Shown here piece by piece: positions 8,980 to 17,690 of a stretch of DNA of 64,000 bases. The notes beneath the pieces were generated by a model. That model ran no database searches, had not been told where the DNA came from, and saw only the letters and a program-made list of their open reading frames with translations. Position 1 is the stretch's first letter. Each line of letters begins with the position of its first letter. The position numbers and the translations under genes are program-made. This DNA comes from Deltaproteobacteria bacterium (lineage in GTDB: Bacteria > Myxococcota > Kuafuiibacteriia > Kuafuiibacteriales > Kuafuiibacteriaceae): NCBI GenBank assembly GCA_020632995.1, contig JACKEN010000003.1, positions 606,960-670,959 of the forward strand. The letters run 5' to 3'.

Positions 8980-10842
8980 GTGACCTCCGGTCCGTCACTC
9001 TCCGACCCGGGCTATGATCGACCCGCGACCGACGACCTGATCGTCGGCGAGATCCTGGGCCGGTACCGGGTGCTGTCCATCCTGCAGCGCGGCGGGATGG
9101 GTGAGATCTGCCTGGCCGAGGACACCAGCGCCCCCGATCACCAGGTGGTCATCAAGCGGGTCCTCGACGACCTGGTGGCGGACGAGGCCTACCTCACCAT
9201 GTTCCGGGACGAGGCCCGGCTCATGGCCCGGCTCGACCACCCCAACATCGTGCGGGTGCTCGATACGCCGGTGGTGAAGGGCACCACCTGCCTGGTGATG
9301 GAGTTCGTGCCCGGGCGGAGCGTGGCCCAGCTCCTGCGGCGCACGAGCGAGGACGCCTCGCGCATCCCGCCGACCATCGCGCTGCACATCATGGCCGAGG
9401 CGCTGGAGGGCCTGCACTGCGCCCACACCGCCAAGGACGAGCGCGGGCGGCCGCTGGGAATCGTCCACCGGGACATGTCGCCGGGGAACATCCTCGTGTC
9501 CTTCAAGGGCGACGTGAAGATCACCGACTTCGGCATCGCCAAGTCCAAGCTCTCGATCGTCGCCACCTCGGTCGGCATGGTGAAGGGCACCACCCGCTAC
9601 CTGTCGCCCGAGCAGATCCGCGGGGGCGAGGTCACCCCCCGCTCAGACCTGTTCGCGTGCGCCGCGCTCCTGGTCGAGATGCTCTCCGGCATCGCGATCT
9701 TCGACCGCGGCCAGGTGCCGCCCACCCTGCTCGCCATCGTGAAGGGGCAGCGCAAGGCGGTGGACGAGCTCCTCCCCTTCCAGGCCCCCGACCTCGCGGT
9801 GCTCCTCGAGCAGGCGCTCGCGCTGTCGCCCGTGCACCGCCCCGCCTCGGCGGCCGAGATGGCGGCCAGCCTGCGCGCGCTCGCGCCGACCCTCGGGCCG
9901 CCGGTGACCCCGGCCGACCTCGGGGCCTACCTCGCGCGCCTCTTCCCTCGCACCGGCACCCCGATCGCCCCCAGCGCGAGCAGCCCCACCGGCGCCACCT
10001 ACCTGGTGGAGTCGGCCCTGGCGACCGAGGACCTGGTGGGCCCCTCCCAGTCCGGGGCGCGCCCGCTCGACGCGCGAGAGTTCGACCGGCCGACCCCAGC
10101 CCCGGTGATCCTGGGGAGCCCCGTCGATCCCGCCCGCCCGCTCCTCACCCCCGAGCGGCTCGGCGCTATCTCCCGCCCCGTGCCTGCCCCCACGCCCGCG
10201 CCGCCGCCGCCCGAGGAGCAGCCGCTCGACGTCCTCGGGGCGATGGACGACGCGGTGCAGGCCCTGGTCGAGCTCAGCGCGGCCCGCGCCCAGGCGCGCC
10301 AGGACGTCTCGGCGCCCGCCCGCGCTACCCCGGACCCCGAGGCGGGGGTGAGCGACTCCGCGGCCGAGGCCGACGCCTTCGCCCTCAGCAACGCCGCCAT
10401 CCCCGTCGCCGCCTGGCGGCTGGACATGCGCTCCCTCGGGCTCGGGCTGGTGGGCGGCGCGGCGGTCGCCGCCCTCGTGGCCTGGGCCCTGAGCGGCCGG
10501 GATCCGGAGCCTGCGGAGCGGGTGGTGGAGCTGCCGGTGGTCGAGGTGCCCGCACCCGCGCGTGAGGGCGGGGGCGAAGACACCGACGTCCGACCGGAGG
10601 TCGCGACCTCGACCGCGCGCGGGGAGGTCGGCTTCATCACCGTGACCCGCCCCGCGGGGGGCACGGTGGCGGTGGACGGCCAGCGCTACAAGGTGCCGCT
10701 CCGGCGGGCCGAGGTCTCGGCCGGGACCCACCGGGTGGTGATCAGCAAGCGCCGCTTCCAGCGCGAGGTCGAGGTCGTGCTCGCCCCCGGGCAGCACCTC
10801 GACCTCACCCGGGCCGAGATCCAGGTCGTCGATCCGGAATAA
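8980..10842 (+). CDS. Membrane Ser/Thr protein kinase with C-terminal PEGA domain
   Basis: The protein has 620 residues with a GTG start. The eukaryotic-type kinase domain covers about residues 28-300: glycine loop LQRGGMGEICLAED, catalytic Lys59, HRD Asp165 in VHRDMSPGN, DFG Asp183 and SPEQIRG. A Pro/Ala-rich linker leads to one membrane helix (about 487-506). An outside PEGA-like domain follows (GFITVTRPAGGTVAVDGQRY, about 547-612). It therefore probably couples an envelope signal to cytoplasmic phosphorylation, as in the many kinases of Myxococcota. The substrate is unknown, and neighbouring genes do not suggest one. Confidence 0.93.
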   Translation: MTSGPSLSDPGYDRPATDDLIVGEILGRYRVLSILQRGGMGEICLAEDTSAPDHQVVIKRVLDDLVADEAYLTMFRDEARLMARLDHPNIVRVLDTPVVKGTTCLVMEFVPGRSVAQLLRRTSEDASRIPPTIALHIMAEALEGLHCAHTAKDERGRPLGIVHRDMSPGNILVSFKGDVKITDFGIAKSKLSIVATSVGMVKGTTRYLSPEQIRGGEVTPRSDLFACAALLVEMLSGIAIFDRGQVPPTLLAIVKGQRKAVDELLPFQAPDLAVLLEQALALSPVHRPASAAEMAASLRALAPTLGPPVTPADLGAYLARLFPRTGTPIAPSASSPTGATYLVESALATEDLVGPSQSGARPLDAREFDRPTPAPVILGSPVDPARPLLTPERLGAISRPVPAPTPAPPPPEEQPLDVLGAMDDAVQALVELSAARAQARQDVSAPARATPDPEAGVSDSAAEADAFALSNAAIPVAAWRLDMRSLGLGLVGGAAVAALVAWALSGRDPEPAERVVELPVVEVPAPAREGGGEDTDVRPEVATSTARGEVGFITVTRPAGGTVAVDGQRYKVPLRRAEVSAGTHRVVISKRRFQREVEVVLAPGQHLDLTRAEIQVVDPE

Positions 10843-10906
10843 CCCTCGGTTCTTCTTCGTGAAGAAGTTGGGGCAGGACAAAAGATAGCTGTCCCGGGGC
10901 GCTCAG

Positions 10907-11656
10907 GTGCGCAACATGCGCGCCATGCCCGCCATCGTGCAGCTCCAGGGGGTCCACAAGGACTACCCCCTCGGGAACCTCGTGGTCCGCGCCCTCCGGG
11001 GGGTCGACCTGACCTTCGACAAGGGTGAGTTCACCACCGTGGCCGGGCCCTCCGGCTCGGGGAAGACCACGCTCTTGAACCTGGTGGGCTGCGTCGACAC
11101 CGCCACCCGGGGCACCGTCACCGTGGACGGCGCCTCCACCTCGGCCCTGAAGGAGTCGAAGCTCACCGAGCTGAGGCTCCGCAAGCTGGGCTTCATCTTC
11201 CAGAGCTTCAACCTGATCGGGGTGCTCAACCTGTTCCAGAACGTCGAGTTTCCGCTCCTTCTGCAGGGCGGATTGACGAAGGGAGAGCGGGAGAGTCGGG
11301 TGCGCGACATCGTCGACAAGGTGGGCCTCACCGAGCAGATGAAGCAGCGGCCCAACGAGCTGTCGGGTGGTCAGCGCCAGCGGGTGGCCATCGCGCGGGC
11401 CCTGGTCACGCGCCCCTCCATCGTGCTCGCGGACGAGCCCACCGCCAACCTCGACTCGGGCACCGGCAACGCGATCATCGACCTGATGAAGCACCTGAAC
11501 GAGACCGAGCACACCACCTTCATCTTCTCGACCCACGACTCGCGGGTGATGTCGCGGGCCAGCCGCATCGTGCAGCTGGTGGACGGCAAGGTGGTGGACG
11601 ACGGTCATGGCCACCGCACCGGGGCCGCCGCGGTGGCCCCCCTGGCCGAGGCCTGA
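10907..11656 (+). CDS. ABC transporter ATPase, LolD/MacB type
   Basis: The product is a 249-residue ATPase with Walker A GPSGSGKTT, the signature LSGGQRQRVAIARAL, Walker B IVLADEPTANLD and the switch FSTHDSRV. It groups with LolD/MacB ATPases that power mechanotransmission permeases rather than substrate channels. It is followed 9 bases later by an FtsX-type permease. Starts are possible at GTG 10907 or ATG 10916 or 10925; the first has a CGGGG-like ribosome site. It is the first gene of a five-gene envelope cluster ending at 17411. Confidence 0.93.
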   Translation: MRNMRAMPAIVQLQGVHKDYPLGNLVVRALRGVDLTFDKGEFTTVAGPSGSGKTTLLNLVGCVDTATRGTVTVDGASTSALKESKLTELRLRKLGFIFQSFNLIGVLNLFQNVEFPLLLQGGLTKGERESRVRDIVDKVGLTEQMKQRPNELSGGQRQRVAIARALVTRPSIVLADEPTANLDSGTGNAIIDLMKHLNETEHTTFIFSTHDSRVMSRASRIVQLVDGKVVDDGHGHRTGAAAVAPLAEA

Positions 11657-11665
11657 GGAGGGCGC

Positions 11666-13753
11666 GTGGGCTTCATCGACACCACGCGGATGCTGGTCCT
11701 CCTGGCGTTCCGCAACCTCTTCAGCCACCGGGTGAAGACGGCCATCGTGGGCATGATCATGCTCTTTGGCACCCTCCTTGTGGTCATGGGCACCGCCCTG
11801 GTGGACTCCATCGAGCGGGCCATGGAGCAGAGCATCACCGCCAGCCTGGCCGGGCACCTTCAGGTCTACTCGGCCAAGGGCAAGGACCAGCTCGCCCTGT
11901 TCGGCGGCGGTTTCATGGGCGCGGACGACATCGGCCGCATCGACGACTTCAGCAAGGTGCAAGACGCCTTGTCGAAGGTGGCGAACGTGGAGGCGGTGGT
12001 GCCGATGGGCCTCGAGGGGGCCACCGTCACCGCGCCGGGCGAGCTGGAGGGGGCCCTGGAGCGCCTCCGCGTCGCGGTGCGGGCGAACGACAAGGCGCCC
12101 CTCGCCACCCTGCAGGCCCAGATCAAGGAGCTCCTCCAGCAGATGAAGGAGGAGCGCAAGGTCAGCCTCACCATCACCACCGACACGAAGGACCTCAACG
12201 AGCAGATCGCGAAGCTGGACGAGGGCCTCTCGGACGCGCTGTGGGCGCGCTTCGAGGAGGATCCGCTGGCGGTGCTGGAGTTCCTCGACACCCAGGTCGC
12301 GCCCCTCGCCGAGGAGGGGCGGCTCATGTACTTCCGGTACCTGGGCACCGACGTCGACCTGTTCGTGCAGCACTTCGATCGCTTCGAGGTGGTGAAGGGC
12401 GAGCGCATCCCGCCCCACACCCGCGGCTTCATGTTCAGCGAGCGCTTCTACGAGCGCGTCGTGAAGCACCGCATCGCCCGCTACATGGACCGGGTCAACG
12501 AGAGCCTGCACGAGGAGGACCTCACCATCGCCGACGACGCGGGCCTGCAGTCCCTCATCCGCCGGAGCGCGCGGCAGCACCGCTACATCACGTACCAGCT
12601 CGACGCGAAGGAGTCCGCGCAGCTCACCGACGAGCTGAAGGCGCTCTTGCCCGAGGTGCAGGGTGGCCTGCCGGAGCTCCTGGCCGAGTTCCTCACCGTC
12701 ACCGACGAGAACTTCGACGCGCGGTACGCGTGGTTCTACGCGCACGTCGCGCCGATGCTCGAGATGTACGCGATCGACGTGGGCGACACGATGACGGTGC
12801 GGTCCTACACCAAGAGCGGGTTCTTGAAGGCGCTGAACATCAAGCTGTTCGGGGTGTACCGCTTCAAGGGCCTCGAGAGCAGCGACCTCGCCTCCGGCAC
12901 CAACCTGATGGACATGCTCACCTTCCGCGAGCTCTACGGCCTGATGACCGACGCCAAGAAGGCGGAGCTGTCGGCGATCAAGGACGAGGTGGGCCTGAAG
13001 GACGTGGCGGCGGAGGACGCCGAGGCCGCGTTCTTCGGCGAGGGGGCGGGCGAGGTGGTCGCGCGGGTGGACGCCGAGGGGTTTGACGAGTTCGCGGACG
13101 TGAAGCTCGCCCGTACCGAGACGGTGGCGGTGGACCGCACCTTCACCCAGAGCGAGGTCGACCACGGCATGGCGCTGAACGCGGCGGTGGTGCTGAAGGA
13201 CCGCACCCGGATCAAGGCCTCCATGATCGAGGTGGAGCAGGCCCTCAAGGACGCGGGCCTCGACATGAAGGTGGTGGACTGGCGCACCGCCTCGGGGCTG
13301 GTGGGGCAGTTCGTGCTCCTCATCCGGGCGGTGCTCTACATCGCGATCTTCATCATCTTCGTGGTGGCCCTGGTGATCATCAACAACAGCATGGTGATGG
13401 CGACCATGGAGCGCACCACCGAGATCGGCACCATGCGGGCGATCGGGGCCCAGCGGAGGCTGGTGCTCAACATGTTCATGCTCGAGACCATGATGCTCGG
13501 CGTCCTCGCCGGGGCGGTGGGGGCGGGCCTCGGGGCGGGCCTGACCACCTGGCTGGGCGCGGTGGGCCTCCCGGCGCCGAACCGCCAGCTGATCTTCCTC
13601 TTCGGTGGCCCGCGACTATTCCCCGAGGTCGGTGCGTCCAACCTCGTGGCGGGCCTGGTGGTGATCATCGTGGTGAGCTTGATCTCGACCCTGTACCCGG
13701 CGTTCATCGCCACCCGCATCTCGCCGGTGGCGGCGATGCGGACGGAGGAGTGA
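11666..13753 (+). CDS. ABC permease of the LolC/FtsX family with enlarged periplasmic domain
   Basis: The product is a 695-residue membrane protein. One membrane helix lies near residues 25-45 (VKTAIVGMIMLFGTLLVVMG). A very large periplasmic region of about 500 residues follows. Three helices and the FtsX core end the protein (about 555-695, with TEIGTMRAIGAQRRLVLNMFMLE). The periplasmic part contains long charged helical stretches not usual in LolC or LolE (near 400 residues in total). It lies between the ATPase and a second permease, so the two permeases probably form a heterodimer. Confidence 0.88.
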   Translation: MGFIDTTRMLVLLAFRNLFSHRVKTAIVGMIMLFGTLLVVMGTALVDSIERAMEQSITASLAGHLQVYSAKGKDQLALFGGGFMGADDIGRIDDFSKVQDALSKVANVEAVVPMGLEGATVTAPGELEGALERLRVAVRANDKAPLATLQAQIKELLQQMKEERKVSLTITTDTKDLNEQIAKLDEGLSDALWARFEEDPLAVLEFLDTQVAPLAEEGRLMYFRYLGTDVDLFVQHFDRFEVVKGERIPPHTRGFMFSERFYERVVKHRIARYMDRVNESLHEEDLTIADDAGLQSLIRRSARQHRYITYQLDAKESAQLTDELKALLPEVQGGLPELLAEFLTVTDENFDARYAWFYAHVAPMLEMYAIDVGDTMTVRSYTKSGFLKALNIKLFGVYRFKGLESSDLASGTNLMDMLTFRELYGLMTDAKKAELSAIKDEVGLKDVAAEDAEAAFFGEGAGEVVARVDAEGFDEFADVKLARTETVAVDRTFTQSEVDHGMALNAAVVLKDRTRIKASMIEVEQALKDAGLDMKVVDWRTASGLVGQFVLLIRAVLYIAIFIIFVVALVIINNSMVMATMERTTEIGTMRAIGAQRRLVLNMFMLETMMLGVLAGAVGAGLGAGLTTWLGAVGLPAPNRQLIFLFGGPRLFPEVGASNLVAGLVVIIVVSLISTLYPAFIATRISPVAAMRTEE

Positions 13754-13757
13754 CGCC

Positions 13758-15101
13758 ATGGGGGTGTTCATCCGCATCGCGCTCCGGAACCTGATGCAGG
13801 CCCGCCTGCGCAGCTTCTTCCTCACCGTGGCCCTCAGCCTGGTGACGATGCTCCTGGTGATCCTCCTAGGGCTCTCCCAGGGGCTGACCGAGACCATCGT
13901 CAAGAACGCCACCACCCTGGCCTCCGGGCACCTGAACGTGGCCGGGTTCTTCAAGGCCAAGGCGAGCGACGCCAACCCGATCGTCACCCACCGGGCCGAG
14001 GTCCGAAAGGCGGTGGAGGAGAGCATCACCGGGGTCGACTTCATCATCGACCGGGCCCGCGGCTGGGCCCGCGTGGTGAGCGACGTCTCCTCCATGAACG
14101 CCGGCCTCACCGGGGTCGACGCGAAGGAGGAGAGCCGCCTGTTCGAGATCCTCCAGCTCGCCAAGCAGAGCGAGTACAAGGAGGGCGGCTCGGACGAGGT
14201 GAAGGGCGACGCCCGGCGCCTCGCCAACAAGAACACCGCCCTGATCTTCGCCGCCCAGGCCAAGCGCCTCGAGGTGGACGTGGGCGACAAGCTCACGGTC
14301 GCGGTGGAGACCATGAAGGGGGCCCGCAACACCGCGGAGTTCGAGATCGTGGGGATCGCCCGCGACATCGGGATCATGAGCAACTGGAGCGTCTTCACCG
14401 ACAAGGCGAGCCTGCTGGAGCTCTACCGCCTCGACGCCGACGTCACCGGCGCGATCCAGATCTACCTCGACGACGTCGACCGCGCCCCCAAGGCGATGGG
14501 CGAGCTCCGCCTCGCCCTCGAGGACAAGGGCTACACGGTGATGGAGCATGACCCCCGGCCGTTCTGGGCCAAGTTCGAGGGGGTCTCGGGCGAGGACTGG
14601 ACCGGCCAGCGCCTCGACCTCACCACCTGGAGCGACGAGGTCTCGTTCCTGCTGTGGATCATCACCGCGGTCGACAGCATCTCGTTCGTGCTCGTGGGGA
14701 TCCTGGTGGTGATCATCGCGGTCGGGATCATGAACAGCATGTGGATGAGCGTGCGGGAGCGGACCCCCGAGGTGGGGACCCTGCGGGCGATCGGCATGTC
14801 CCGGCGGCGGGTGCTCCTGATGTTCATGCTCGAGGCCCTGATCCTGGGGCTGGTGGCCACCAGCCTGGGGGGCGCGGCGGGCGCCTTCATCGCGCGCTCC
14901 ATCGACGCGGCCCACGTGCACGTGAGCGTCGACGCGGTGCGCCTGATCCTCATGAGCGACACCCTCCACCTCTCGGTGGGGGTGCAACAGGTGTTGACGG
15001 CGGTCATCGCCTTCACCCTCATCTCGGGCCTCTCCGCTCTGTGGCCCGCCTACCGCGCGTCCCGGCTCCAGCCGGTGACCGCGATCCAGCACATCGGATA
15101 G
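13758..15101 (+). CDS. ABC permease of the LolC/E (FtsX) family
   Basis: This 447-residue permease is close to normal LolC/E length. It has a first helix near residues 20-42 (FFLTVALSLVTMLLVILLGLS), a MacB-like periplasmic domain and three C-terminal helices with the FtsX signature ERTPEVGTLRAIGMSRRRVL. It starts 4 bases after the larger permease and is followed 10 bases later by a LolA-like gene. The most likely substrate is a lipoprotein or lipid taken from the outer leaflet of the inner membrane, but this is inferred from family and context only. Confidence 0.9.
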   Translation: MGVFIRIALRNLMQARLRSFFLTVALSLVTMLLVILLGLSQGLTETIVKNATTLASGHLNVAGFFKAKASDANPIVTHRAEVRKAVEESITGVDFIIDRARGWARVVSDVSSMNAGLTGVDAKEESRLFEILQLAKQSEYKEGGSDEVKGDARRLANKNTALIFAAQAKRLEVDVGDKLTVAVETMKGARNTAEFEIVGIARDIGIMSNWSVFTDKASLLELYRLDADVTGAIQIYLDDVDRAPKAMGELRLALEDKGYTVMEHDPRPFWAKFEGVSGEDWTGQRLDLTTWSDEVSFLLWIITAVDSISFVLVGILVVIIAVGIMNSMWMSVRERTPEVGTLRAIGMSRRRVLLMFMLEALILGLVATSLGGAAGAFIARSIDAAHVHVSVDAVRLILMSDTLHLSVGVQQVLTAVIAFTLISGLSALWPAYRASRLQPVTAIQHIG

Positions 15102-15111
15102 GAGTCATGAC

Positions 15112-15891
15112 GTGAAGCGCGCCCTGATCAGCAGCACCCTCGCCCTGGCCGCCCTCATGAGCGCGGCCCCCGCCCAGGCCCTCACCCAGGCCGAGGTGGA
15201 CGCGGTCGTCGAGCGCCTGGACGTGCGCCAGCGCAACAGCGGTGACTACAAGGCCCTCGCGTACATCGAGCAGAAAGAGCGGGGGAAAAACGACCTGTTC
15301 TACCAGTCCGTCTTCTACCGCCGCGACGCGGACGACAAGCTGATGATCCTCTTCCTCAAGCCCAAGTCCGAGGCGGGGAAGGGCTACCTGCGCCTCGACA
15401 AGAACCTGTTCATGTACGACCCCACGGTCGGCAAGTGGGAGCGCCGCACCGAGCGGGAGCGCATCATGGGCACCGACTCCCGCCGCCAGGACTTCGACGA
15501 GTCCCGCCTCGCCGAGGAGTACACCGCGAAGTTCATCGGAGACGAGAAGCTGGGCAAGGTCGCGGTGCACCACATCGAGCTCAAGGCGCGGGAGGGCCAG
15601 GACGTGGCCTACCCAACCCTCCAGCTCTGGGTGGACCAGGAGACCGGGAACCTCCTGAAGCGCCAGGACCTCGCCCTGTCGGGGCGGCTGATGCGGACCA
15701 CCTACTACCCCAAGTGGAAGAAGGTGTTCAGCGAGTCCAAGAACGCCGACGTCTACTACCCGGAGGAGATCCACATCTTCGACGAGGTCGAGAAGGGCAA
15801 CCGCACCACGGTGGCGATCACCGAGGTCGACCTGCGGCCGCTGTCCGAGAACATCTTCACCAAGGCCTGGCTGGAGAGTAAGAGCAGGTGA
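15112..15891 (+). CDS. LolA-like periplasmic carrier (outer membrane lipoprotein-sorting family)
   Basis: The 259-residue product has a signal peptide (ending APAQA, about residue 23) and a body typical of the LolA-like family that occurs beside LolCDE-like transporters. Typical parts are an antiparallel sheet rich in Lys and Tyr, YKALAYIEQKERGKNDLFYQ and KGYLRLDKNLFMYDP. It would carry a lipid or lipoprotein across the periplasm. A GTG start follows AGGAG at 15101-15105. The 3' end overlaps the barrel gene by 4 bases (GTGA), so the two are coupled. Confidence 0.85.
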   Translation: MKRALISSTLALAALMSAAPAQALTQAEVDAVVERLDVRQRNSGDYKALAYIEQKERGKNDLFYQSVFYRRDADDKLMILFLKPKSEAGKGYLRLDKNLFMYDPTVGKWERRTERERIMGTDSRRQDFDESRLAEEYTAKFIGDEKLGKVAVHHIELKAREGQDVAYPTLQLWVDQETGNLLKRQDLALSGRLMRTTYYPKWKKVFSESKNADVYYPEEIHIFDEVEKGNRTTVAITEVDLRPLSENIFTKAWLESKSR

Positions 15892-17411
15892 ACTTGCGCA
15901 ACGCGACCTGCGCGGCGGGGATCCTCTTCCTCCTGTCCCCCGCCGCCTGGGCCCAGGTGCCCACCGCCACCGCCGCCGCGGATGAGGAGGCGGCGCGGGA
16001 GGCCGCGCTCTTCGGCGGCGGCGACGACGAGGCGGACCGGGAGGCGGCGCTCTTCGGCGACGCGCCGGGCGGCCCGAGCACACCGGATCGCGAGGCCGCG
16101 CTCTTCGGCGGGGCCGGGACCGCCACCGCGACGCCGTCCGCGACCCCGTACGCGGAGCCGCCCTCGGCCGAGGCCCGGCTCATGGACGCGCTCAGGGACA
16201 AGAACGACTTCCTCGACATCGGCGGGGTCCTCTGGCTCTGGCTCCAGGCCTCCGACGTGGAGGGCACGCCGCTCGGGCAATCCACCTTGTCATCCCCCAG
16301 CTTCGCCGACGTCTACCTGGACGCCCGGCCCACCGACCGCCTGCGGGCCTACACGCGGGGGCGCCTCTACTACGACCCCACGATCGACCCCACCGCGGTG
16401 GGCCTCACCGGCGCCACCCAGAGCCAGACCCGGGTCCAGCTCGATCAGCTCTGGCTCAAGTTCGACGTCCTCCGGAAGGTCTTCATCACCGCGGGCAAGC
16501 AGCGCATCCGCTGGGGCACCGGGCGCATCTGGAACCCCACCGACTTCCTGAACCCCACCCGGCGCGACTCCCTCAACTTCCTCGACACCCGCCTCGGCGT
16601 GCCGCTCGTGAAGGTCCACGTGCCGGTGGAGTCGCTCGGCTGGAACTTCTACGCGATCGCGGAGCTGAACCAGGTCCGCAGCCTCGAGCAGCTCGGTGGC
16701 GCGTTCCGGGCCGAGGTGCTCCTCGGGACGGCGGAGGTGGCGTTGTCCACCGCGGTGCGGAAGGACTCTCCGTGGCGCTTCGGCGCCGACATCTCGCTGC
16801 CGATCTGGGACTTCGACGTGCACGCGGAGGCGGCGCTGTTGCACAAGGTGCGGACCCCGTTCTTCGACGCCAACAGCGACGCCTCCTTCATCAACGACCT
16901 CACCGCGATCAGCGACCTCGAGACCGCGCAGCGGGTGCTCGCCGCCCTCGCCGGCCAGCCGGTGGACCGCCGCGAGGACTGGATCCCGCAGATCGTGGCG
17001 GGCCTCGACTACACCCTGCACTACAACGATCAGGACAACCTGATCTTCGCGGCGGAGTACTTCTACAACGACGCGGGCACCGACCTCCCCGGGACCTACC
17101 TGCCGATGTTGGTGAACGGGGTGTTCCAGCCCCTCTACGTGGGCCGCCACTACGTGTCCCTCGCCGCCTACCTGGTGGCCCCGGGCGACTGGGACGACAC
17201 CACCTTCGCCCTCGTCGGCCTCGCGAACCTCTCGGACCAGACCGGGCTCATCCGCTTCAACTACACGGTGAAGGTCCTCACCTACCTCACGGTGAACGCC
17301 TTCGTCGCCGGCTTCGTCGGCCAGGCGGGCGGTGAGTACCGCCTGAAGGCGCGCATCCCGCCGGTGGAGCCCGCTGATGACCGTCTGGCCCTCCATCATC
17401 TTCGCACCTGA
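15888..17411 (+). CDS. Outer-membrane beta-barrel protein with N-terminal REAALFG repeats
   Basis: The protein has 507 residues, a GTG start and a signal peptide ending near AWAQ. The mature N-terminus carries three copies of the short motif REAALFG within an acidic Gly/Ala-rich stretch (about residues 35-75). The rest alternates polar and hydrophobic residues with aromatic strand ends and resembles DUF1302-like porins (RIRWGTGRIWNPTDFLNP). It is the presumed outer-membrane end of the ABC-LolA line. Its last 12 or so residues run into a frameshift-rich stretch, so the true C-terminus may differ; it does not end in the usual aromatic residue. Confidence 0.8.
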   Translation: MNLRNATCAAGILFLLSPAAWAQVPTATAAADEEAAREAALFGGGDDEADREAALFGDAPGGPSTPDREAALFGGAGTATATPSATPYAEPPSAEARLMDALRDKNDFLDIGGVLWLWLQASDVEGTPLGQSTLSSPSFADVYLDARPTDRLRAYTRGRLYYDPTIDPTAVGLTGATQSQTRVQLDQLWLKFDVLRKVFITAGKQRIRWGTGRIWNPTDFLNPTRRDSLNFLDTRLGVPLVKVHVPVESLGWNFYAIAELNQVRSLEQLGGAFRAEVLLGTAEVALSTAVRKDSPWRFGADISLPIWDFDVHAEAALLHKVRTPFFDANSDASFINDLTAISDLETAQRVLAALAGQPVDRREDWIPQIVAGLDYTLHYNDQDNLIFAAEYFYNDAGTDLPGTYLPMLVNGVFQPLYVGRHYVSLAAYLVAPGDWDDTTFALVGLANLSDQTGLIRFNYTVKVLTYLTVNAFVAGFVGQAGGEYRLKARIPPVEPADDRLALHHLRT

Positions 17412-17635
17412 CGGACCCGCAGACTCCAAGACCGTCGTCCGGCGCGCCCTCGGGGCCATCGGATTGTTCTCGCTCCTGGGCTTGCCGGTACCTGCTCGGC
17501 ATGCTGCCGCTGCTCCTGTTCGAGGGCCTGTGGAAGGCCATCTGGTTGCTCGCCTTCGCCCCGCCCATCTGGCGCAGCGGGATCTCGACGGCGCGACGAC
17601 CGAGCTCGTGGCCCCAAATGCGGTTGACGGGCTAG
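17377..17635 (+). pseudogene. Frameshifted small membrane protein gene
   Basis: An ATG at 17377 opens a frame that reads sensibly to about 17485 (RRALGAIGLFSLLGLP). The reading then continues one base out of register from 17489 as YLLGMLPLLLFEGLWKAIWL, a plausible membrane helix, and stops at 17635. Neither frame alone gives a sensible protein, while the two joined do. This is either a true frameshift mutation or a sequence error. It is the first of a run of such shifts. The function is unknown. Confidence 0.45.
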
Positions 17636-17690
17636 GGTTTAACGCGATACATAAAACACGAAACACATAGCGCTGCGCTGGAGGTTCGTG

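Noticed and set aside
10852..10867. Hairpin CTTCTT-CGTG-AAGAAG after the kinase gene as a terminator
   Set aside because: The stem is short and not GC-rich, and no T-tract follows. It may simply be a chance inverted repeat.
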